From assembly GCA_050633445.1 (NCBI GenBank), contig JBOEGN010000032.1, positions 1 to 64,000 on the forward strand: a stretch of DNA of 64,000 nucleotides, read 5' to 3'. The notes under the pieces were generated by a model. It was not told the DNA's origin. It saw only the letters and a program-made list of their open reading frames with translations, and ran no database searches. Positions 52,528 to 61,980 of the stretch are shown one piece after another. Each line of letters starts with the position of its first letter. The stretch's first letter is position 1. Position numbers and translations under genes: made by a program. The DNA is from Thalassobius sp050633445. GTDB taxonomy: Bacteria > Pseudomonadota > Alphaproteobacteria > Rhodobacterales > Rhodobacteraceae.

Positions 52528-52968
52528 ATGCGTGTTTTTTCAGTTTTGGCGCTCGGACTTTTGGCCGGTTGCTTTCCCGTGGACATATATCACAAAACCG
52601 GAGCCTCACTGACGCGGTTGCAAGCGGATGAAACCGCCTGCAAAGTCAAAGCCTTGAAGGAGGTTCCGGTTAACAAGATGACCCGCGTCACGCCCATCCG
52701 AACGCGCCCGCGCGAGGTTTGTGAAAAAGCCGGGAAGTGCCACATCATCTATGTCACCACTGGCGGCCGGGTCCAAACCTATGATGCAAACCTGCGTCTG
52801 CGCGCGCGGTATGAAGCTCAGTGCATGGCGGACAAAGGCTATGCCGAGGTCGAGCTGCCGATCTGCACAGGCAAGACGCCTGGCACCCTGCCCGGCACCG
52901 TGCCTGCGTTAACCAAAGACAGCTGCGCTGTGCGTACCAAAACAGGCTATCGCGCGGTAACGCCCTAG
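52528..52968 (+). CDS. Cysteine-rich hypothetical lipoprotein
   Basis: A 146-aa predicted lipoprotein. The signal peptide with lipobox LLAGC gives the acylated Cys at residue 15. The mature part has six more cysteines (residues 38, 65, 71, 99, 113, 133), enough for three disulfides in the periplasm, and an Arg/Lys-rich middle. I do not recognise a domain. It is the only plus-strand gene inside the ntr-trk-hfq block, convergent with ntrX (3-base gap between stops) and divergent from trkA. A role in nitrogen or potassium control would be speculation. Confidence 0.75.
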   Translation: MRVFSVLALGLLAGCFPVDIYHKTGASLTRLQADETACKVKALKEVPVNKMTRVTPIRTRPREVCEKAGKCHIIYVTTGGRVQTYDANLRLRARYEAQCMADKGYAEVELPICTGKTPGTLPGTVPALTKDSCAVRTKTGYRAVTP

Positions 52969-52971
52969 CGA

Positions 52972-54381
52972 TCAGGCCTCGGCGTCCTCGCTATCGACAT
53001 GGGCAACCCGCGTGCCGGATTTGTTCGAGGTCACCACGTTCAGCGATTTCAGTTTCCGGTGAAGCGCGCTGCGCTCCATCCCCACGAAATTCGCGGTGCG
53101 GCTGATATTGCCGCCAAAACGGTTGATCTGGGTCAGCAGGTATTCGCGTTCGAACACTTCGCGCGCCTCGCGCAGGGGCAGCGTTGCCAGCGCCCCGGTC
53201 AGGACGACACGCTCGTCTTTGCCGCTGCTTTCCCCATCCTGGGGCAAGTCTTTGACTTCGATCACTTTATCGCTGTCCCCAAGGATCAAAACCCGTTCGA
53301 TCAGGTTCCGCAACTGGCGCACATTCCCAGGCCAGATCATGGTCTGCATCAGCGCTGCGGCATCCTCGGAAATCTCGCGGATCGGCAGGCCCTGGGTCCG
53401 GTTGAACATCTCGATGAAATGCTCAGCCAGTTCGGGAATATCCTCGCGCCGTTCCTCTAGCGAGGGCACGGCAATCGGCACCACGTTCAGGCGGTGATAC
53501 AGCTCCTGACGAAAATTCCCGGCGTCAATCTCGGTCTCGAGCCGACGGTTGGTCGAGGAGATCACGCGCAGATCCACCCGCACCTTTTCCGTGCCCCCGA
53601 CGCGCTGAAATTGCTGATCGACCAACACGCGCAGGATCTTGGACTGGGTGCCCATCGGCATATCGGCGACCTCGTCAAAGAACACCACCCCGCCATGCGC
53701 CTGTTCCAGCAGGCCCGGCTCAATACCGCGCTCGCTGCCCTCGCGGCCAAACAGCACTTCTTCGACGCGGTCCGGCTCGATCGAGGCGCAGCTGACCGTC
53801 ACGAAGGGCCCCGCCGCACGGCTGGAATGAGAGTGGATATAGCGCGCGGCCACTTCCTTGCCCACGCCTGCGGGCCCGGACAACATCACCCGCCCGTTGG
53901 ATTTCGTGACCTTGTCCAGCTGGCTGACCATCGCCCGATAGGCGGCGGACGAGCCCACCATTTCGAACGAGTTCACCTCGCGCTGGCGCAATTCGCGATT
54001 TTCACGGCGCAGTCGCGAGGTTTCCATCGCGCGCCGGATCACAACCAACAACTGATCAATGTTGAAGGGCTTCTCGATGAAATCGAACGCGCCCTGTTTG
54101 ATCGCCGCAACTGCAATCTCGATATTGCCATGCCCCGAGATGATCACCACCGGCACATCCGGGTTGTCGCGTTTCGCGGTTTTCAGGATGTCGATCCCGT
54201 CCATCCGGCTGTCCTTTAGCCAAATATCCAGGATCATCAGGGCCGGTGCCTCGGCGTTGATCTCTTTCATCGCGTCGTCCGAGTTTCCGGCCAAACGGGT
54301 AGTGTACCCCTCATCCTCCAGAATATCCGAGATCAGCTCGCGAATGTCGCGTTCATCGTCGACAATCAGAATATCACCCAT
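52972..54381 (-). CDS. ntrX: Response regulator NtrX (AAA+ enhancer-binding type)
   Basis: A 469-aa partner of NtrY in nitrogen, redox and envelope regulation. The receiver domain has the phospho-Asp at 52 in LMILDIWLKDSRMDG. The AAA+ domain has Walker A as GPAGVGKE (residues 169-176) and Walker B as GGVVFFDEVADM. The stretch LFGREGSERGIEPGLLEQA replaces the GAFTGA loop, so sigma54 contact is doubtful. The C-terminal Fis-type helix-turn-helix is NISRTANFVGMERSALHRK. It is 6 bases after ntrY. Confidence 0.95.
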   Translation of the reverse strand: MGDILIVDDERDIRELISDILEDEGYTTRLAGNSDDAMKEINAEAPALMILDIWLKDSRMDGIDILKTAKRDNPDVPVVIISGHGNIEIAVAAIKQGAFDFIEKPFNIDQLLVVIRRAMETSRLRRENRELRQREVNSFEMVGSSAAYRAMVSQLDKVTKSNGRVMLSGPAGVGKEVAARYIHSHSSRAAGPFVTVSCASIEPDRVEEVLFGREGSERGIEPGLLEQAHGGVVFFDEVADMPMGTQSKILRVLVDQQFQRVGGTEKVRVDLRVISSTNRRLETEIDAGNFRQELYHRLNVVPIAVPSLEERREDIPELAEHFIEMFNRTQGLPIREISEDAAALMQTMIWPGNVRQLRNLIERVLILGDSDKVIEVKDLPQDGESSGKDERVVLTGALATLPLREAREVFEREYLLTQINRFGGNISRTANFVGMERSALHRKLKSLNVVTSNKSGTRVAHVDSEDAEA

Positions 54382-54387
54382 GGGTCC

Positions 54388-56640
54388 TCAACGCTCTACT
54401 TGTTTTTGGTTGGTTTCAACAGTTTCGGTCAGCGGAAGCCGGATCACGGCCTTGGCACCGCGCCGACCAGTGTCATCAAAGGCGTCAGCATCGACCAAAT
54501 CCAGCGTGCCGCCATGTTCCTCGACAATCTTGCGGACGATGGGCAAGCCAAGGCCGGTGCCTTCGCTGCGGGTCGTCACGTAAGGCTCGAACAAACGGGC
54601 GCGATCCTCTGGTAGGCCGATACCGTTATCCTCGATGGTGATCAAGGCCTGCGACCCTTCAATACGGGCTTTCACGCGGATTTCCGCCTCAAAGGCTTCA
54701 CCCTTTTCTTTATATATATCAATTGCCTCTCCGGCGTTCTTCAACAAGTTCGTTAAGGCTTGATTGATCATGGTTGCATCCAGATCCGCCATCATCGGAT
54801 CCTGCCCCAAATCCGCGGAAATCTGCACCTCGGGTTGACCACTTTGTTGCAGCAAAACCGCCGCTTCGGCCAGCTCGCGCAGGCTGACAGTGCGCAGTTC
54901 CGGTTGCGGCATCCGCGCGAATTTCGAGAATTCGTCAACGATCCGCCGCAAGTCATCGGTCTGGCGGACGATCACACCGGTCAGCTGCGACAGGTCATCG
55001 CTCAACGGCGTGTCCAGGTGACGGCTAAACTTGCGTTTTATCCGCTCGGCGCTCAGCTGGATGGGCGTCAGCGGGTTCTTAATCTCGTGCGCGATACGTC
55101 GCGCCACGTCGCCCCAGGCCGCCATGCGTTGCGCCGCCACAAGGTTGGTCACATCGTCAAAGGCGACCACATATCCCTCCAACTGCCCCTCTTCGGCATA
55201 GCGCGGCGACATCCGCACCAGCAAGTTTTCCAGCCGACCATTGCGGGTCACTTTGATCTCGTCCTGAACGGCGGCGCCGTCGCTTGAGATCAGCCGTTCG
55301 AACAGCCCGCTGAACTCTGGCACGGCCAGTTCAAGCGCCAAGGACTGATGTTCATCATCCCAATCCAACAGGCGCTGCGCAGAACGGTTTACAACGGCGA
55401 CCCGCCCTTTGTTGTCCAACCCGACAACGCCCGACGTGACCGAACTGAGCACGGAATCAAACAGCCTGCGACGGCGCTCGATCTGGTCCGTGTTTTCCAG
55501 CAACGTGGTGCGCTGCGCCTTTAGCTGTCGGGTCATCTGGTTGAAATACCGCCCCAGCATGGCGATCTCGTCGTCGCCATCTTCCTCGACCACACGCACG
55601 TCCAGATCGCCCGAGCCGACGCGTTTTGCCGCCCCCGTCAGATCCCCAACAGGACGCGAGAGACGCTCGGCAAACCACAGCCCCAACCAGATCGCGGCCA
55701 AGATCAGGATCACCGCAAAACCCAGGTAAATAAGGCCGAATTCAAACAAAACGCGGCCACGTTCGTTTTCAAGCTGTTGATAGAACTGCGCGGTTTCTTT
55801 GGTTTCATCCAGCAGACTCAGCAGTTCGCCATCCACATCGCGGCTGACATAAAGGAAGCGATCGACAAAAGCGTTCAACGGCACCAGAGCGCGGAATTCG
55901 TTATTGTCCCAATCTTCGATGACCAGAAACTTTTCGGCGATCGAGGCCTCGATCTGCGCAGCGGTAGGTTTTTCAAAATCGAACAAATAGGACCGCTCGC
56001 CACGCGCTTTGATCTCGCCGCTGCCGTCGATCACAAAGGCCTCGCGCAGCCCGCGCTGAATTTGCGCTTGCCCCTGCGCCAGCACATTGCGGATGCCAGT
56101 ATCCGCCATAAAGAAGGTGCTTTGACGAGTCGCATCCAGAATGCCCGCCAGAACCAAAGCGTCCTGTCGCAAGTCGCGGCGGTGCTCTTCTTCATAGGCC
56201 TCGGCGGCCTCGAGCGAGCTGCCAACCACCCGCTGTACGCGATCCGAGAACCAGCCCTCCAGCCCGACATTCACCGTCAGCGCCGCGAAAATCGCAACCG
56301 AAACGGTGGGAATCAGCGCCAGAATGGCAAAGGCCCCCGTCAGACGTAGGTGTAGGCGGGAACCAGCCGATTTCGCGCGTCTGGCCGAAACCAGCGCCGC
56401 AATCCGCTGCAAAACCAGCGCGGCCACCAGCAGAACATAGACAAAATCGGCCAGAAGAATCAGACGCAGGCTCAGCGAAGACGACCCCTGATCCAGCGGC
56501 CCCAGGATCAGGAAGGTACAGATGGCCAGCACAGGGCCCAGCAACACAAGAGCAAACGTCGCCATGTTTTGCACACGGCGCTGTCGCCTAAGACGTTGCA
56601 GCCTTTGCCAAGCTGTTGGATGTCGTGTCCGGGTTGTCAC
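54388..56640 (-). CDS. ntrY: Nitrogen/redox sensor histidine kinase NtrY
   Basis: A 750-aa membrane kinase. Two transmembrane segments near the N-terminus, a periplasmic region up to about residue 290, a third membrane helix (FGLIYLGFAVILILAAIWLGLWF), then HAMP (WFAERLSRPVGDLTGAAKRV), PAS, HisKA (RRIAHEIKNPLTPIQLSAER) and HATPase (NLLKNAGEAIDIY, EGTGLGLPIVRKI). It phosphorylates NtrX. The signal is uncertain; redox and nitrogen have been proposed for relatives. It follows ntrC after 86 bases. Confidence 0.96.
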   Translation of the reverse strand: MTTRTRHPTAWQRLQRLRRQRRVQNMATFALVLLGPVLAICTFLILGPLDQGSSSLSLRLILLADFVYVLLVAALVLQRIAALVSARRAKSAGSRLHLRLTGAFAILALIPTVSVAIFAALTVNVGLEGWFSDRVQRVVGSSLEAAEAYEEEHRRDLRQDALVLAGILDATRQSTFFMADTGIRNVLAQGQAQIQRGLREAFVIDGSGEIKARGERSYLFDFEKPTAAQIEASIAEKFLVIEDWDNNEFRALVPLNAFVDRFLYVSRDVDGELLSLLDETKETAQFYQQLENERGRVLFEFGLIYLGFAVILILAAIWLGLWFAERLSRPVGDLTGAAKRVGSGDLDVRVVEEDGDDEIAMLGRYFNQMTRQLKAQRTTLLENTDQIERRRRLFDSVLSSVTSGVVGLDNKGRVAVVNRSAQRLLDWDDEHQSLALELAVPEFSGLFERLISSDGAAVQDEIKVTRNGRLENLLVRMSPRYAEEGQLEGYVVAFDDVTNLVAAQRMAAWGDVARRIAHEIKNPLTPIQLSAERIKRKFSRHLDTPLSDDLSQLTGVIVRQTDDLRRIVDEFSKFARMPQPELRTVSLRELAEAAVLLQQSGQPEVQISADLGQDPMMADLDATMINQALTNLLKNAGEAIDIYKEKGEAFEAEIRVKARIEGSQALITIEDNGIGLPEDRARLFEPYVTTRSEGTGLGLPIVRKIVEEHGGTLDLVDADAFDDTGRRGAKAVIRLPLTETVETNQKQVER

Positions 56641-56726
56641 CCGCCACCCCTCGTTGATGTACCGCTATTATGCGGTTTACCGCCTCTTAAGTGACCCGAT
56701 GCAATCGCGCCACGCCTGTTGCGGTT

Positions 56727-58097
56727 TTACATCAATTTGCGGCGGCGTGTCACGCGAATATCCAGATCGGTGATTTTCTTACGCAAGGTATTGCGGTTGA
56801 TCCCCAACAAATCGGCACATTTCGCCTGATTGCCACCAGTCGCCTCTAATGCGATTTCGATCAGGGGCTGTTCGACCTCTTTCAAAATCCGACCATACAG
56901 GCCCGGCGGCGGCAGCATATTGCCGTGCAGATCGAAATACCGGCGCAAGTGACGCGAAACCGAAGCCGAGAGTTTTTCAGTGTCCCCACCGCCCAGAACA
57001 GGTTCCATCTCGGGCTGATTGCCCAGCACGGCTTCGACCTCAGAGCGGGCAATTTCGTCCGAGCGCGACGTCAGCACCAGCCGTTTGATCGCGTTTTCCA
57101 GCTGGCGGACATTGCCCGGCCAGCTATAGGCGCGCATCAGTTCCAACGCGTCTTTGGACAAGATCCGTTTGGGCGCCCCGTCGCGTTCCGCGCGGCCCAG
57201 GAAATGGTCGGCAAGAAGAGGGATATCCTCGACCCGTTCGCGCAGGCTGGGCACTTGCAGCGTGGCGCCGGACAGACGGTAATACAGGTCCTGACGCATG
57301 TTGCCCTTTTCCAGCGCGTCCGACAGGTCGGTCTGGCTGGTGGCCATAAAGCGGGGCACGTTGTCGCCGGGGCTGTCCATCATGCGAACGATGCGGGCCT
57401 GAACCTCTTGGTCGATATCCCCGATTTCGTCGATCAGCAGAGTGCCGCCTTTGACGCGGGCCAGCACACGGGCCGGGCCCTCGATGTCTTGCAGGTCGCT
57501 GGCCGTGGCCGTGATAAAGGGCAAGGTGCGCCGGTCCGAGAAATCGTGAATCGCGCGGGCAATCAGAGATTTCCCGGTGCCGCTTTCACCCGCGATCAAC
57601 ACGGGCAGATCGGTGTTCATGACCTTGGCGACCAGACGATACAACGCCTGCATCGCGGGCGTACGCCCAACCAATGGCAGGTCGTCAGGGCGTTCGTTTG
57701 TTTCAGCTGCTGGCGTAATTGGCGCGGCGCGACGACGTTGATCCAACGCCCGTGCCGTCCGCTTCATCAGATCGGGCAGATCGAAGGGCTTGGGCAGGTA
57801 ATCATACGCCTCGGCCTCGGCGGCCTGAATGGCGGTCATGATGGTATTCTGCGCCGAGATCACGATCACGGGCAAACCGGGGCGATCTTCGGCGATTTTG
57901 GGCAGCATCTCCAGGCCATTGCCATCGGGCATCATCACGTCGCTGATAACCACGTCGCCTTTGCCTTCGGCCACCCAGCGCATCAATGTTGTCAGCGACG
58001 AGGTCGCATGCACTTTGCACCCTGCTCGGGTCAGGGCCTGCGTCAGAACCGTTCTGATCGTGCGATCGTCGTCTGCTACAAGTACGGTACCGTCCAT
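56727..58097 (-). CDS. ntrC: Nitrogen regulator NtrC (GAFTGA-less form)
   Basis: A 456-aa response regulator, phosphorylated by NtrB when nitrogen is limiting. Receiver Asp53 is in ISDVMMPDGNG. The AAA+ domain has Walker A GESGTGKS (170-177) and Walker B GGTLLIDEIGD (217-227). Between them, where other NtrC proteins have the ELFGHEKGAFTGA loop, the text runs from FITATASDLQDIEGPARV straight to LARVKGGTL, so the loop is deleted. Rhodobacter capsulatus NtrC, which activates the housekeeping RNA polymerase, has the same gap. The C-terminal Fis-type HTH is GGNQAKCADLLGINRNTLRKK. Its ATG overlaps the ntrB stop by one base. Confidence 0.97.
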   Translation of the reverse strand: MDGTVLVADDDRTIRTVLTQALTRAGCKVHATSSLTTLMRWVAEGKGDVVISDVMMPDGNGLEMLPKIAEDRPGLPVIVISAQNTIMTAIQAAEAEAYDYLPKPFDLPDLMKRTARALDQRRRAAPITPAAETNERPDDLPLVGRTPAMQALYRLVAKVMNTDLPVLIAGESGTGKSLIARAIHDFSDRRTLPFITATASDLQDIEGPARVLARVKGGTLLIDEIGDIDQEVQARIVRMMDSPGDNVPRFMATSQTDLSDALEKGNMRQDLYYRLSGATLQVPSLRERVEDIPLLADHFLGRAERDGAPKRILSKDALELMRAYSWPGNVRQLENAIKRLVLTSRSDEIARSEVEAVLGNQPEMEPVLGGGDTEKLSASVSRHLRRYFDLHGNMLPPPGLYGRILKEVEQPLIEIALEATGGNQAKCADLLGINRNTLRKKITDLDIRVTRRRKLM

Positions 58098-59188
58098 TAC
58101 TGGCTCTCCTTCTTCTTGCGCCGCGTCTGCGCCTCAGGGTCCAGAGGCAGTGATATTTTGAATACGGTGCGACCCGGCACCGAGTTGACGGAAATCCATC
58201 CGTCATGGTCTCCGATGATCTTGCTGACCAGCGCCAGGCCCAGCCCCGTGCCGTTTTCACGCCCTGAAACAAAGGGGTCAAAAATGTCGCCCTTGATGTC
58301 TTCGGGCAGCCCGGGGCCGTCATCCATAACCTCGATCTGCAAGGGCAGCGCCTGGCCAGTGCCATCGCTGCGGCGCAGGCGGAAACTGTGCTCATAGAAG
58401 GTGCGCAACCGGATGGTGCCGCCCTCTTTGCCTGCTGCTTCCGAGGCGTTTTTGACCAGGTTCAGGATCACCTGCAACAGCTGGTCAGGATCGCCATAGG
58501 CCATCGGCAACGAGGGGTCATATTCCTCGTAAATCTTCATATGTGCGCCAGATCCCAGCAACGCCGAGCGGCGCGCTCGGTCCAGAACATCATGGACATT
58601 CACGGGTTTGCGTTCAGGCGCAGTCAGATTGCCAAACTGTTCGACCTGCTCCAGCAGCTTCACAATACGGCGGCTTTCGGCGACGATCAGATCGGTCAGT
58701 TCCTGGTCTTCTGCGGATAGGTTCATCGACAAAAGCTGCGCCGCACCGGTGATCCCGGCCAGCGGGTTCTTAATCTCGTGCGCCAGCATCTCGGCCATGC
58801 CGATGGCCGATTTCGCCGCCGATTTCACCGAATGGCTTTGCGTCAGTTGACCGGCCAATTCCCGCGGGGAGATAAGGAACAGCATGTGCCCCTCCATCCC
58901 CAGCATGGGCGCGATTTGCAGGTTGCAATGCAGCGGCGCGCGCTCGCCCGTGCCGACATCCACGTCATTCACAAACAAGGGTGTGTTGCTGGTCCGGGCC
59001 CGCAAAAACGCCTCTTCTAACGGGGCGTCGACCATGATCCGATCCCAGACGGGTTGCCCCTTGATCGACTTGGCCGAGCTGTTCAGGAAGCCTTCGGCAG
59101 CGGGGTTGATATCGGCAATATTGTCATCCCCATCGACCAGAATGCCGGGCACAGGAAGGTTTTGCCAAATCAGATTCTCGCGCATCAT
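58097..59188 (-). CDS. ntrB: Nitrogen regulation sensor kinase NtrB
   Basis: A 363-aa cytosolic kinase/phosphatase controlled by PII proteins. A PAS domain at residues 10-120 (GILVDGDDNIADINPAAEGFL), HisKA motif AEMLAHEIKNPLAGITGAAQ with the phospho-His, and HATPase motifs NLVKNASEAAG and DDGPGLPEDI, GTGLGLALVSKI. No membrane segment. ATG 59188 overlaps the dusB stop (ATGATG); the start at 59185 is also possible. ntrC follows with a one-base overlap. Confidence 0.97.
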   Translation of the reverse strand: MMRENLIWQNLPVPGILVDGDDNIADINPAAEGFLNSSAKSIKGQPVWDRIMVDAPLEEAFLRARTSNTPLFVNDVDVGTGERAPLHCNLQIAPMLGMEGHMLFLISPRELAGQLTQSHSVKSAAKSAIGMAEMLAHEIKNPLAGITGAAQLLSMNLSAEDQELTDLIVAESRRIVKLLEQVEQFGNLTAPERKPVNVHDVLDRARRSALLGSGAHMKIYEEYDPSLPMAYGDPDQLLQVILNLVKNASEAAGKEGGTIRLRTFYEHSFRLRRSDGTGQALPLQIEVMDDGPGLPEDIKGDIFDPFVSGRENGTGLGLALVSKIIGDHDGWISVNSVPGRTVFKISLPLDPEAQTRRKKKESQ

Positions 59189-60168
59189 GCTGCCACCTCG
59201 TTTTCGCAAAGCAACGCGTCCGGCAGCAAGCGGATCACCTGTTCAGGATCGCGCGATGTCAGGATGGCCCGGCGCAGCTGCGGGCCGGTGCCCGCTTCGT
59301 CCATATACCAGCCCAGATGTTTCCGCGCGACACGCCCGCCCAGATCCGAGCCGTAAAAGCTCAGCATCGCCTGATAATGCGCGACGACCATGTCGGCCAG
59401 TGCGTCACCCTCGGGAATGTCGGGGGCATCAGCGCCATAGAGCTCGTGGGCAATCTGCGCCAGCAACCAAGGACGCCCCTGCGCCCCACGACCAACCATC
59501 ACGCCATTGGCCCCGGATTTTTCCAACGCTTCGCGGGCCGTTTGCGCGCTGACGATGTCACCATTTGCGATCACAGGGATCGAGACCGCCTGTTTCACGG
59601 TCGCAATCGCCGCCCAGTCCGCGCGCCCTTTGTAGAACTGACACCGGGTCCGTCCGTGGATGGTCAGCATCTGAATGCCCGCAGCCTCGGCCCGTTGCGC
59701 AAGTTCGGGGGCGTTTAACAGATCGTCGTCCCATCCCAGCCGGGTTTTCAGCGTGACGGGCAGATCGACAGCGTCCACCACGGCCTCGATCAGTGTCAGC
59801 GCGTGATCCAAATCCTTAAGCAGCGCAGACCCGGAATACCCGTTAACCACTTTCTTAGCGGGGCACCCCATGTTGATGTCGATGATCTTGGCGCCGCTAT
59901 CCTGAACCATACGCGCGGCCCTGGCCATCCATTCCGCATCGCGTCCGGCCAGCTGAACCGAGGTATTCGCCGCCTCAAAACCCAGCTCGGCTTTTTCGCG
60001 CACACCGGGTTTGGCCTGCACCATTTCCTGGCTGGCGACCATTTCGCTGACGACCAGACCAGCACCAAAGCGCGACACGAGATCACGAAACGGCAAGTCC
60101 GTGATTCCGGCCAACGGAGCCAGAAAAACAGGGGGTGTCAAAGTTTTGTCCGCGAGAGTCAGCGACAC
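59185..60168 (-). CDS. dusB: tRNA-dihydrouridine synthase DusB (NifR3)
   Basis: A 327-aa FMN enzyme reducing uridines in the tRNA D-loop. VFLAPLAGITDLPFRDLV (residues 14-31, FMN site), the catalytic Cys in INMGCPAKKVVNGYSGSAL, LTIHGRTRCQFYKGRADW and VMVGRGAQGRPWLLAQI. In Rhodobacter and many others this gene, once called nifR3, heads the ntrBC operon, as here. It is divergent from ispDF across 193 bases. Confidence 0.97.
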   Translation of the reverse strand: MSLTLADKTLTPPVFLAPLAGITDLPFRDLVSRFGAGLVVSEMVASQEMVQAKPGVREKAELGFEAANTSVQLAGRDAEWMARAARMVQDSGAKIIDINMGCPAKKVVNGYSGSALLKDLDHALTLIEAVVDAVDLPVTLKTRLGWDDDLLNAPELAQRAEAAGIQMLTIHGRTRCQFYKGRADWAAIATVKQAVSIPVIANGDIVSAQTAREALEKSGANGVMVGRGAQGRPWLLAQIAHELYGADAPDIPEGDALADMVVAHYQAMLSFYGSDLGGRVARKHLGWYMDEAGTGPQLRRAILTSRDPEQVIRLLPDALLCENEVAA

Positions 60169-60361
60169 ATGCCTAATCCTTGTGCATTTGCCCTTGGACT
60201 AGCTGATCCCCCTACCCGCTTCAATGAATAGCGCCCAGAAATCAGCCCCCTTGGTGGGATATGCCTATTATTTCATCACTTACGCCTGATCCACGGATGG
60301 ATTGCCCTTGGCGGCCACACGTCCTATGCAACAGATAAAGGCAGTCAGAACCGAGGGTTTC

Positions 60362-61501
60362 ATGCGAACAGACGCAATCATCGTTGCCGCAGGACGCGGG
60401 CGTCGCGCAGGCGGTGGCGTCCCCAAGCAATGGCGCGATCTGGATGGTGATTCTGTGGCCGCCAGGACGGTTCAGGCCTTTCTGATGCACCCTCAGATTG
60501 ATCGGATCGTAGTGGTCCATCACCCTGACGACCAAAGGGATGTCAGCGCGCTACCAGGTCAGGATCGTTTGACCCTGGTATTTGGTGGCGACACGCGCAA
60601 TCAATCCGTCCGCAACGGGCTGGAGGCACTGGCTGCGGACGCCCCAGACCGCGTGCTGATCCATGATGTTGCGCGCCCCTGCGTCCCTGCGCAGTTAATC
60701 TCGGACGTGATCGCCGCACTGGATGACGCACCGGGCGCGGCCCCTGCTTTGGCAGTGACGGATGCGCTGTGGCAGGGCGCCGAGGAAACAGTGACCGGCG
60801 TCCAGGACCGAGACGGCCTGTTCCGCGCGCAAACACCTCAGGGGTTTCATTTTGACGCGCTGTTGAGCGCCCAACGCGCGTTCAGCGGCGAGGCGGCTGA
60901 CGACGTTCAGGTCGCGCGCGCCGCCGGTCTGCGTGTGGCCATTGTTCCCGGCCACGAGGACAACCTGAAAATCACCCACCCCGGCGATTTTGACCGGGCC
61001 CAGAAAATACTGCGAGGACAAATGGATATTCGCTTGGGCAATGGCTATGACGTGCACCGGTTCGGGCCGGGCGATCATGTGATCCTGTGCGGGGTCAAGA
61101 TCCCCCATGGGCGCGGGCTGCAAGGACATTCTGATGCTGATGTGGGCATGCATGCGGTGACGGACGCGCTTTATGGTGCGCTGGCCGAGGGCGATATTGG
61201 CCGCCACTTCCCGCCCTCTGATCCCCAATGGAAGGGTGCCGCCAGCGAGATTTTCCTGAAACACGCCGCCGATCTGGTCCATGGAAAAGGGTTTTCAATC
61301 AGCAACATAGACTGCACTTTGGTCTGCGAACACCCCAAGGTGGGACCACATGCCGCCGCGATGCAGGCCGAAATGGCGCGTATCATGGGGGTGGACCCGA
61401 CCCGCGTCTCTATCAAGGCCACGACCAGCGAACGGCTGGGCTTCACCGGACGCGAGGAAGGCATCGCCGCCATCGCCACAGCCGCATTGGTAAAATCATG
61501 A
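60362..61501 (+). CDS. ispDF: Bifunctional IspD/IspF (MEP pathway)
   Basis: A 379-aa fusion with two MEP-pathway activities. Residues 1-220: IspD cytidylyltransferase (IVAAGRGRRAGGGVPKQW, RVLIHDVARPCVP-like VLIHDVARPCVP, AQTPQGFHF). Residues 221-379: IspF cyclodiphosphate synthase, starting MDIRLGNGYDVHRFGPG with zinc ligands DVH and His in LQGHSDADVGMHAVTDALYG. The fusion is typical of alphaproteobacteria. ATG 60362 has GAGGG upstream. The stop overlaps pgpA by ATGA. Works with dxr at 17 kb. Confidence 0.97.
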   Translation: MRTDAIIVAAGRGRRAGGGVPKQWRDLDGDSVAARTVQAFLMHPQIDRIVVVHHPDDQRDVSALPGQDRLTLVFGGDTRNQSVRNGLEALAADAPDRVLIHDVARPCVPAQLISDVIAALDDAPGAAPALAVTDALWQGAEETVTGVQDRDGLFRAQTPQGFHFDALLSAQRAFSGEAADDVQVARAAGLRVAIVPGHEDNLKITHPGDFDRAQKILRGQMDIRLGNGYDVHRFGPGDHVILCGVKIPHGRGLQGHSDADVGMHAVTDALYGALAEGDIGRHFPPSDPQWKGAASEIFLKHAADLVHGKGFSISNIDCTLVCEHPKVGPHAAAMQAEMARIMGVDPTRVSIKATTSERLGFTGREEGIAAIATAALVKS

Positions 61502-61980
61502 TCAGACTGATTAACACATTTTTCTACACCGGCCTTCTGCGCCCCGCCCCCGGCACTTGGGGATCGCTGGCCGCGCTGATCATCGGCTGGGGGATCGAGC
61601 GGTATCTGGGGTTTTGGCCGTTGGTCGTGGCAACGCTGATCGCCACCGCCGTCGGATTTTGGACCATCGGCATCGAGCTGAAAGATCGCCCCGGCGATGA
61701 CCCCTCCGAAATCGTGATTGACGAGGTCGCGGGCATGTGGTTGGCCATGCTGTTCCCCGCCGCAGCATTCTACATGCGCGACATGTCCATGATCTGGCCC
61801 GGCCCGGTCGCAGCGTTCTTGTTTTTTCGCTTGTTCGACATCACCAAACCCTGGCTCGTGGGACGCGCCGACCGTCGCCATGACGCGCCGGGCGTGATGC
61901 TGGACGACCTGTGGGCGGGTCTTTTCGCTGGGGTTTGCACACTGATCGCAGCGGCCTTGTACCATGTGGTGCTGATATGA
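61498..61980 (+). CDS. pgpA: Phosphatidylglycerophosphatase A
   Basis: A 160-aa membrane phosphatase that makes phosphatidylglycerol from its phosphate. GLLRPAPGTWGSLAAL at residues 12-27 and the conserved IVIDEVAGMWLAML segment are the family signatures; four hydrophobic segments. Coupled to ispDF and cinA by ATGA overlaps at both ends. Confidence 0.92.
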   Translation: MIRLINTFFYTGLLRPAPGTWGSLAALIIGWGIERYLGFWPLVVATLIATAVGFWTIGIELKDRPGDDPSEIVIDEVAGMWLAMLFPAAAFYMRDMSMIWPGPVAAFLFFRLFDITKPWLVGRADRRHDAPGVMLDDLWAGLFAGVCTLIAAALYHVVLI

